This document shows, in pieces, positions 1-9,000 of a stretch of DNA of 23,666 bases. Source of the DNA: a virus; IMG/VR virus record IMGVR_UViG_3300035698_002888, positions 1 to 23,666 of that record; one strand, written 5' to 3'. The notes beneath the pieces are model-generated. The model was not told where the DNA came from. It saw only the letters and a program-made list of their open reading frames with translations, and ran no database searches. Numbering within the stretch: the first letter of the stretch is position 1; every line of letters begins with the position of its first letter. The position numbers and the translations under genes were made by a program.

Positions 1-3000
1 CCCACCACTCGAAAACACAGGGGTGTTTCTTGATGGGACAGGGCGAGTGGTCATCACCGATGATGGTGGGCGTAGCTTGGGTTTGATTGTCGCCATTGTG
101 GTCGCTAGGGGTGACGTGGATGACTATGACGATGATGGGTGGAATGATGAGAATTACATCGCTCAAGGGCGGGCAGGCACTAATCCTTACCCATTCTTTG
201 AGTTTGCCGTTGGGGATCAGAACCCAGCAGCAGGCACAGGGGACCTGACAGCTTCTCAGTTGTCTTCTTTGGACGGGGGTCTTTCGCAGGGTCGTGGGGA
301 TCAGATTGTTGGTGTTCGGTACACCGTATCCTCCACTAAGGTTTGGTGGACTAGGAACGACCGTTATGAGATCCGCTTTGGTTGGGTAGGCTCAGCACAG
401 AAGTGGGAGCCCTATAAGGGTTCTGCACCCAGGGATTTGGGTCGGCTGTACCTAGACCAGACCTATTCAATGAATCCGAAGGTGGCTAACTTGCCCCTCA
501 ATGCGGAGCTTCCCGGCATTACTGCTACGCCAGATGTTTACGCCATGATTCGTGTGGGGGAGACCCCCAGCTTGTCCTTACCTGTTGAAAGAATCTTGGT
601 GCGTCCTAATAATGAGGTGGCAGGAGGCTTCGACTTTACAGGGTTTGAGACCTACAGTGCTGTCATGGGACAGAGCAATGGAGTACTGGAGTTCAACCCC
701 TCGTTTGCAGAGCAGAATGCGGGCAAGAGTATCTGGTACGGTTTCAAGACCTTCTCTGAGATGGACGATGGGATTCTAGGGAAGCTTTCGGATGCCCTTT
801 TGACCCCTTTGTTCCTTGCCCCTATTCCGGGTCCCTCAGATTTTCCTCTGCTTCGCTTTGGGAACAGGGCCTATCTTCAGGCCACCTTATTCAATACGGA
901 TGCAGAGTTGGATGGGGCTTTCCCGTCTCCACAGGCAGGAGAGGTGTTTGTTTCATTGTCCACAGGGCGGCTGCGCTTTTCTACTGATGACTTGAGTAAG
1001 GCAGACCCGGACAACACCCTCCTTTTTGACAAGCACTTCTTTGGGGAAGACGTCGTTTATGATGGTGTCGCCCTGAATCAAGTTCCACAGCCCACTAAGG
1101 CACCTGTTCAATTGGTGGACTCCGATGGGAATGCTGCTGTGGCGGGTTCAGGAGATCTTTTTATCCCTGATATGTCGGCACTTCCTGAAGATGACTACTC
1201 TGTGGACATCCTTCACAGAGGGTTAGGTGTGTCAGGCATCCTGAACACCTACGACATGACGGGTGCCACCCCCATGTATGCCAGTGAGATTCCAGGAGTG
1301 CGTCCAGGTGGGGATACACTGACAGCTAACTGGACTGGCCGGGTTCGTCAGGTAGAGGACGGGGTGGGTGACACCATCGTCTTTTCAAAGAAGGGTGCCA
1401 CAACTGAAATCCGTGTTAAGGATCGGACTGAGGATCTCCCTGACAGGGATTATGAAGTCCCTAAGGGTACTGCTTACGTGGCACGAGAGGGTGCCGCTGC
1501 TGTAAGTGGGATTACTATCTCTAAGGTGAAGCTCAGCAGGGCAGACCTCCAAGAGTGGGTTGATGAACCTCTTTACTTCTTACAGAGCACCGTGATTCCA
1601 GCGACACACACGAGGTTCGGGCGTCTTGTTTCTCGGAACAGGGATCTTTTCAGGTTTACCTATGATGAAGTCCTCTATTTCAATGCGAGTGGGACAGACG
1701 AGACGTGGGCTTCTGCAAGCTTACCTGCTGCTTCGTCTTACACACCTGAAGAGGTAGCAGCGAGTATCAACACAGCAATCACAGGGACGGGACAGGCATA
1801 TGCCCTGAATGGCCGCCTTGTGATTGAGGCCGGTGATCCTGATACAGAAGCTGTGGAGATTGGGTGGGGCATCACAACGGGAAAGGACTTGTCGGGGTGT
1901 GCCGTGCTGGGGTTCATGCCAGGGTGGAGAGCCCAAGGTGGTACAACTAATTGGTTACCTGATTCAGGTGTGGGTCTTGGACTGTACCGTAGCCCTGTTA
2001 ATATGGGTCGTATAGATGCAACTCCAGACCTTCAAGCAACAGGCAGAGTGGAAGATCTTGTCCTTTCATCGGACATTCAACCAACTCCTTTCTTTTTCCT
2101 CAACCAGCCTCCTCTCCAAGATGTGGCTGGCATTGATGAGGGGGTTTTCTTTAACTTCCAGACGCAGATCGTGGAGGGGGAGAATGTCACCCTCGTGAAC
2201 CGTCCTCTTCAGCACTATGAGGACATCATACATCGCTTTGGGCAAGTCAAGTTTGATTGGGTGTCAGGTGACGGGGTTGAGGGGAATGTAGAGCGTGCAA
2301 CCTCTGTCCTTGGGTTTGGGTATGACAGCATTGTGCCTGAGTCCATGTTGGGGGCACCTGGCATCGGAGGTAGTTTCCTCATTTCTCCTGATGGAGGGCC
2401 AGCACAGTTCCAAGATCCTGATACTGATTATGTGCTGCCTGACAGTGGGACTTCTGGCCAAGCCCTTTTGGTTGAACGGTTTGGTTCCCGTGTGTCCTCC
2501 GGAGCATTGGGTCAGATGGTTGAAGGTTCTACGACTTTTGAGGACACCGATGCTGACTTTAGTGCTATGCAGCCCGGATATCGCCTCAAGATCATGTCGG
2601 GAGAAAATCTCGGTTCTTTCATATTGGAAGAGGTGCTCAGTAGCACGTCCTTGCGGATTTCCCCCGCAGCTTTGGCTACCACAGAGACCCCCGTGGTGTG
2701 GTCCCTGTATGAGGGGTTCACCAAGGATGTTTATGATCCATCTTTGCTGGCAGATTTCATTTACCAGCCCTTTAACCATGTTCAAGAGGAGCCTTTCAAG
2801 GTGAAGCTCCTGTCTCCTGTCGGGGAGATGCCAGCGGATGCGGCGGCTCAGGAGAGCACTCGTCTTGTGGCTAACATGGAAGCAGCTTTGGAGAGTGGGC
2901 GACAGATTGCTCTTCGCTATGGGTTGACAGTAGCCACGATAAGCAATACGACAGCTTTAACGGCATTGGTACAGGAAGAGTTGGGGTCTATTGCTAACAA

Positions 3001-6000
3001 CAGCCTCCAAGTGCCTGTGGGACGCATCAGCACAGAGTCCTTTTCTGTTCGGGTGGGCACTACCTTGTACCAGCATGGGTCGGGTCTTACAGGTGTAGCA
3101 AATTTCAGTGCTGACCCTGGTGATAGTATTGAATACCTCAACACCATTTCTATAGATGGGGATGAGGGGCTTCTCAAGTTTGGCACAGGAGTTCTGGCAG
3201 AGTTCAATGCGGCTCCGGTGTGGTACGTGGAGGTGTTCTTGCCTGCTGCATCATTGGCAAGCAATGCGGCTGAATATGAGCCCAAAACGGGAACCCTGAA
3301 TCTCTCCGCTCTGGATATGTCCACATGGGCAGACACAGAGGTTTACTTTGTTGAACAGATGATTACGGAAGAGCGGCTTGATATCGTGTTGTCTCCGCAG
3401 GTGGGGACATTTGCCTTCAATAGCCCTGTACCAGCAGGGTCTATCGTTGAGGTGCAGTATTGGCGTGCTGACCTAGAGGGTCGGAAGGTTGGGGATGAGG
3501 TCGTGGAGTTCTTGCCTGTCTTCATCCGAGATGAAGCGGCAGAGCGGCTAACAGATTCCGTGTACCACTTTAATGTGGTGAAAAACACTGTCTTTGGTTC
3601 GGTGGAACCAGTTGTTTACCTTGGTCCCGTCCAGCAGAATTTTGGTACGCAGGATTGCATCATTGACTACCCCTCGAATTTGGATGGCCAGGGGAGGATC
3701 ACATTCTTGCAGCAGAGGATCCCAACGCAGGTGACTGTGAAGGTGTCCTATGCCGTCTTAGAAGCACAGAAGGGTGAGCGGGTCTATGAGTCTAGTCAGA
3801 AGCCCATCTACAGGCCACCGTTCTTCATTAAGGAGAACTTAGATCGTTTTGGTCTTCGTGGTGATAGGCGGGATGACTTTGAAGCGGGGCAACTACTCAG
3901 GTTCGGAGAGTCCTGTTTCTATGTGCGTGGGGTGGACTACTGGTCTGATAGTGGTATCACAGGTGTTGAGATCTTCCCGTCTACGGTGGATGAGGTGGGG
4001 AGCAGGGCTCCTGCCAATGATGCCATCTCAGTAATGACCGCAGAGCCAATCACAACAGTGGTAGACCCCGATGGGTCAAGCCCCGTTGCGACAACTGCGG
4101 TTGAAGGGTTCATGTTCTCTGTAGACACGGGGGTCTTCCCCTTTGAGCCAATCAGTAAGGGGCAAAAGAGCATTTCGTTCCTTGGGGACTTGACTTCCTT
4201 TGCTGTGGTTGGGCATCTCTTTGAGATTGGGGGCTACCCATACATGATCTCTGAGGTGACTCTGAATGATGATGGTACTAGGACGAAGCTTTCTGTTACG
4301 TCGGGCTTTGCCGCACCTTTCGTTGTGGGGGATTCTCCCACAATCAAGTTGTCCTACAGACCTGTTTATGCCCCAAGCTCACGAGCTTTCATCGGGGTTG
4401 GTGCTCTTCTTCAGGATGAGGACTATGAGCTTGTCTTGTACGGAGAGATTGTGGGAGGGCTGGAACAGCCCGGTCGCACCTTGCGAGAAACCATAGATTA
4501 TGAGATTGAGCCCTCTTCAGGCAACCTTCAGTTGCTTGAGCCATTGCAGGATCCCTTGCAAACAGGGCAAAGTCTATCCTTGTCCTACACGAAGATCCGG
4601 GGTCTTCAGCCCTTCCTTCAGGATGGGGTTGTGGCGTTCCCTCGTTTTAGTGCAGATTTTCTGCATACTGTTCTTCCTGATGAGGACAATGGTTTGCAGG
4701 GCGGGCGTGTGACAGGCACCTATACCTTCCGTAATCCTGACAGTTTTTACTTCAGGATCATGACCTTGTCTTCCTTCCTGGCAGAGGCTGCACAAGAGGC
4801 TTTGGATGACATCCAGGCCAAGCGTCCCGCAGGAGGACCTATCCTTGCTTCAGTAGGTGGGAGTGAGAATTGGGAGCAGGGTCGTTTCGGGTTGGCATCA
4901 GAGCGTCGGCACTTGCTGGACAAGGACAGGGCCGCTAGGACTTTCCTTGACTTTTATAACTCTAACATCGTTGCTTTTGAGCAGGTTGAAGAGACCATTA
5001 ACGGGGCATTCATTGGAGACCGTGACGGCAAGTTTAGGTTCTATGTAGGGCGGGACAAGGAAATCCTAACGCCTGGGTTTGAAGACCCTATCATGGGTAT
5101 CTTGACTCCCCGTAATATCTGGTCAGAGGTCTTCAACGAAGTAGATTCAAGCCTAGATCTGTGGTTCATTGAGAATGACTACATCGTGGATCCTGCTGAT
5201 GTCACAATGGCCGATGGTGTGTTGGAGGGTTGGCTTCCTGACGCTGATGACCTGAATGGGTTGCTGGTTCATCAAGGTAGCCTTGTCCGAAACGATATCG
5301 ATGACGTGATCATGGTGAGGACCGGAAAGCCCAGCGTAAAGTACGTTGCAGGGCCTATTCCTCGCTTTGCTTCAAGGGCAAAGGGGGCTTTTGCCCTCAT
5401 GTCTGACCAGCACCGCTTCTCACGGTTGTTCCCGACTACCACACGGGCATATACCCTTACGGGTCCTGGTGTGGGTGCAGACCCTGCCCATGGAGACACG
5501 GGAGTTTATACGGCTGGTCGTACTATTGATGGGGAGTTCCGTAAGACGGCAGGCAGTATGATTGCCCAACTCCATAATACTGTTGTGGGGGATATCACAG
5601 GCGTCAAAGAAGCCTTCTTGTCAAAGAGATACTCTAGGGGTCATGTGTGGGGCTACTTCCCTGATGGGATTCCTGCGGGAATGTTTGATGGGGGAGCTTC
5701 TCTGGCTTTGGATCGCCCCTGCGTTGTGGCCTTCCCAGTTCAGTTGGGAGAGGTGCCAATAGACCCTGATACGGGATATCCCGATGATAGCCAGCTTCTC
5801 TCTCAAGGTGGTGTTGTGAAGGATGCCCTGTCGGGGGATCCGGATCTTATCGTACCGGGTTTCCGTGAAGGGGATCAGATCCAGTGGGGGCAGCCTGATG
5901 GGGATCTTTACGAGGTCTTTTACCGTCAATCCATTGATATTTTTGGCTCACCTGTTTTGACAGGTGTCTTTGTTGAAGAGGTCTTGTACGGGTGTGTCCT

Positions 6001-9000
6001 TACTTTGATGGACAATGCAGGATCTTCAATTAACAATTCAAAGGCAGTGCTGGCAGGCACCACACCATCTGCGGGTATTCCCCTTGAGGATCTCCCTGTT
6101 CTTCGTGGGGATACAGTCTATGTGGGGCCACCTCTTGGTTCACAGACTGCGGGGCCGGGGCTCTCCACAGATTCTCCCGACTTTGAGACCATTCAGACGA
6201 TGTCTGAGGGGCTTTCTACTTATCGTTCTGGGTTTGACCTAACCATCAAAGAAGATGGTGGGATCATAGACAGGACACTCCCCTCCTTTGAGGATCCTTC
6301 GTTCTTTGGCCTCAAAGAGATGTTCGGGCAGAAGCCACCTGATCCGGTATCTGCCATTGAGGGTCCCGTGGAGTTCCTGTACTTGAACCAGAATCCCCTG
6401 AGGGTTCCTGCTCTGGATGGTTTGGACAAGGATGACTCGGGGGACTACCAGCTTCCTTACATGAAGGCAACTAGTACAGAGCTAGACCGCTTTGATGAGA
6501 TTGGGAGTGTCCTCCCGGGAATCATGACTACGGTAGACCTTGGTGGCTTGGCGGTGTACCCCGATGAAGCTCTTGGTAGTGATGGGGTTGTGGTTGGGGC
6601 CATTGGGGTTGGCTTCATGGCATCTGAGCCAGCCACCTTATTGTCAGAGCAAGCCGACGTAGATAGACTGACCCATTACCCAGCAGAACTTGGTGTAGGG
6701 GACGTGGCGCAGTATGACTTGCTTTTTGTGCAGGTGCCCTCTTCCTTGACCTTCGATGGGTCTACAGGGATCCTTTCTGTGGGTGCAGTTAATTCCACGG
6801 GCATCGTGGAGTCCCTGTTGGAGCCACCCAGGTTCCCAACGCAGACAGCGGATTTGTCTTTGGCAGCGAAGGTTGCCCCTGAGATGCGCTACACCTTTGA
6901 GAACTATGCAGGGTATGTGGACCCCACACCTCCACCAGATCCTCAGGTTCCACCTCCACCACTGCCTCCACTGCCCCCTATCTATCCGGGGTTGGTTATC
7001 ATTGAAGATACGGTGACCAACGAGGTGTGGTTGGATTTCCAATCCATCAATTTGCCTGTGCTTTATGATGGGTTGGTGATGGACGTGGGTGGGTTGAATG
7101 ACCTCTTCGCCGCCAATAGTAACAACCTGCTTCGTATTGATGTGATCGCTAGAACAGATCCGAACGTAACGCTTCCGGCTCCTCCTCCTCCGAATCCGGG
7201 TGGGGATATCATTCTGAGTATCTACATTCAGACTCTCCAAAGCTGGTCTTACGATTATCAGGGCACTTTGACGGGGCCTGCTTTCCATGCAGCGGTCCCA
7301 TTGTGTGGCCACGATGGTGGCCCTGCTCATATTTCCCCCAACATGCAGATCTACCTCCAACCTCTTGTGCCTATTCTGCCTTGGGGGGCTTGCCCGCCAG
7401 GGTTGGAGGCTATTTGGGTTATTCCACATACTCTCATAGGAAACGTGCGGCAGAGCCTTTATGGGGATGAGTTCACGCTTTCTATCAATACAGTCACTAA
7501 TGCGACACCCCCAGACCCACTCCCTCCATTTGTTGCTGCTGGTCCAGGGGAATCTACTACAGCTTGGATCTCTCCTGACAGGTTGACCTTCAATGAAGTC
7601 ATTGACATGCAGTGGATGATGCCTCGTGGCTTTGTCCACCCTATGTCGGGTCTGCCTATGGAGTCCTCATTACACGTTGAATCCTCTCTTTTGACAGGTG
7701 GTGCGGATTGGTGTGATCTCTACAGCTATGCCAACGGTGGCTACCCTTTCACCTTCTTGGAGAGATCTGGGGGGCTGGGGTCATGGGCTGATGCCACGGG
7801 TGGCACTGTAGAGCGTGGTTCCGTTAAGGTCATGGCCTTTGAGGGCTACAACAATACTGCCATCACAGGCACAGATGTTACTTTCTCTGCCCTACCATCG
7901 AACCTGAACAATGCTACAAGTGTGATTTGTGTGGGTACGGGTAAGTCGGAAAGCATTTACAATGCTCTCCTGATTGGTGCAGGGCTTGAAGACAAGTATG
8001 ACAACAGGGTAACAGAAATTTCGGCCACAAGTGGGGCTATCAGTAATGTAGAGCCTGGGGATGTCCTCGTTATCAAGGAAGGCATAGACCCCACTTACCC
8101 AGCGACGACCAAGGCAGGGACATCCCTCGTGAGGCACGCTGTGGAGCCCACAGTAGGCTTGGAGTATAGGGAAACCTTGCCTATTACCTTTGCAGGTACA
8201 GGGGCAGGCTGGTGCCCTGTAGAGTTCCCTGAGACGGTGTCCTTTGATGCGGGCACCAGGGACTTGACGGTGAGCTTCTTGCCTGAAGCTCCTTTGAGTC
8301 CTGTGGTGGTTAATGGGAAGAAGTCGGGATTTAAGGCTTCCGATGTTGTCTACATCATCCGTAGCAGGAGTGGGTTGCAGTCGAGTGATGCCACCATCTA
8401 TGCAGAGTCTGTGATTTCAGCCGCTTACACAGGGATCGTTTCTCCTTCAACAGAGGCTGTTTTTGCTACTACGGTGTGGAAGGATGCCCTGAATAACCCG
8501 CTTCTACCAGCACAAGTGGCAATTTTGTTGGACAAACCCTACCCGGTTTCAGGCATGTCCTACTTGCCTATGGGCGTGGGAGGGGAACAGGGCCTTCCTG
8601 ACAACAACTGTGTAGGGTTCCATGATTTGGCTTCTGCTGTTCAGAATTCTGTTTTTGGGGTGGCTCTCACCACATTGGATACAGAGAACATCTTTGGGTC
8701 GGGCAACACTACAGATTTGTTGTTTGATGCACATACAGGGGGGGCAGCAGGTGGGATCATGCCTACCTCAGGAGCGGGGTGGTTGGGAGTGTTTGAAGGT
8801 ACTCCGGTCTCTGCTGTGCTCTTCCAAGCAGATTCTACGCAGCCGCTTTACCCGTGGGTTCCTCTCACAATGGACATCGGTGGGATTACTGCAACACAGT
8901 GGGCGGGGCTGAATGCCGTGGCAGGGTCTGCGGGTGCCGCTGTAGCACCTGCGAACCTTTACGTCCGATGCCTGCTTCCAGGATCACAGCTTACTTTGGG

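Noticed and set aside
23-25. GTG at 23 as start of the giant gene
   Set aside because: The frame is open upstream to base 2, and no Shine-Dalgarno precedes the GTG. The gene is treated as truncated at its 5' end.
6644-7639. 331-codon open frame on the minus strand
   Set aside because: It lies wholly within the giant gene and its composition (many Arg, Trp, His) is what antisense of proline-, glycine- and aspartate-rich codons gives. The plus-strand protein is continuous here, with ordinary composition.
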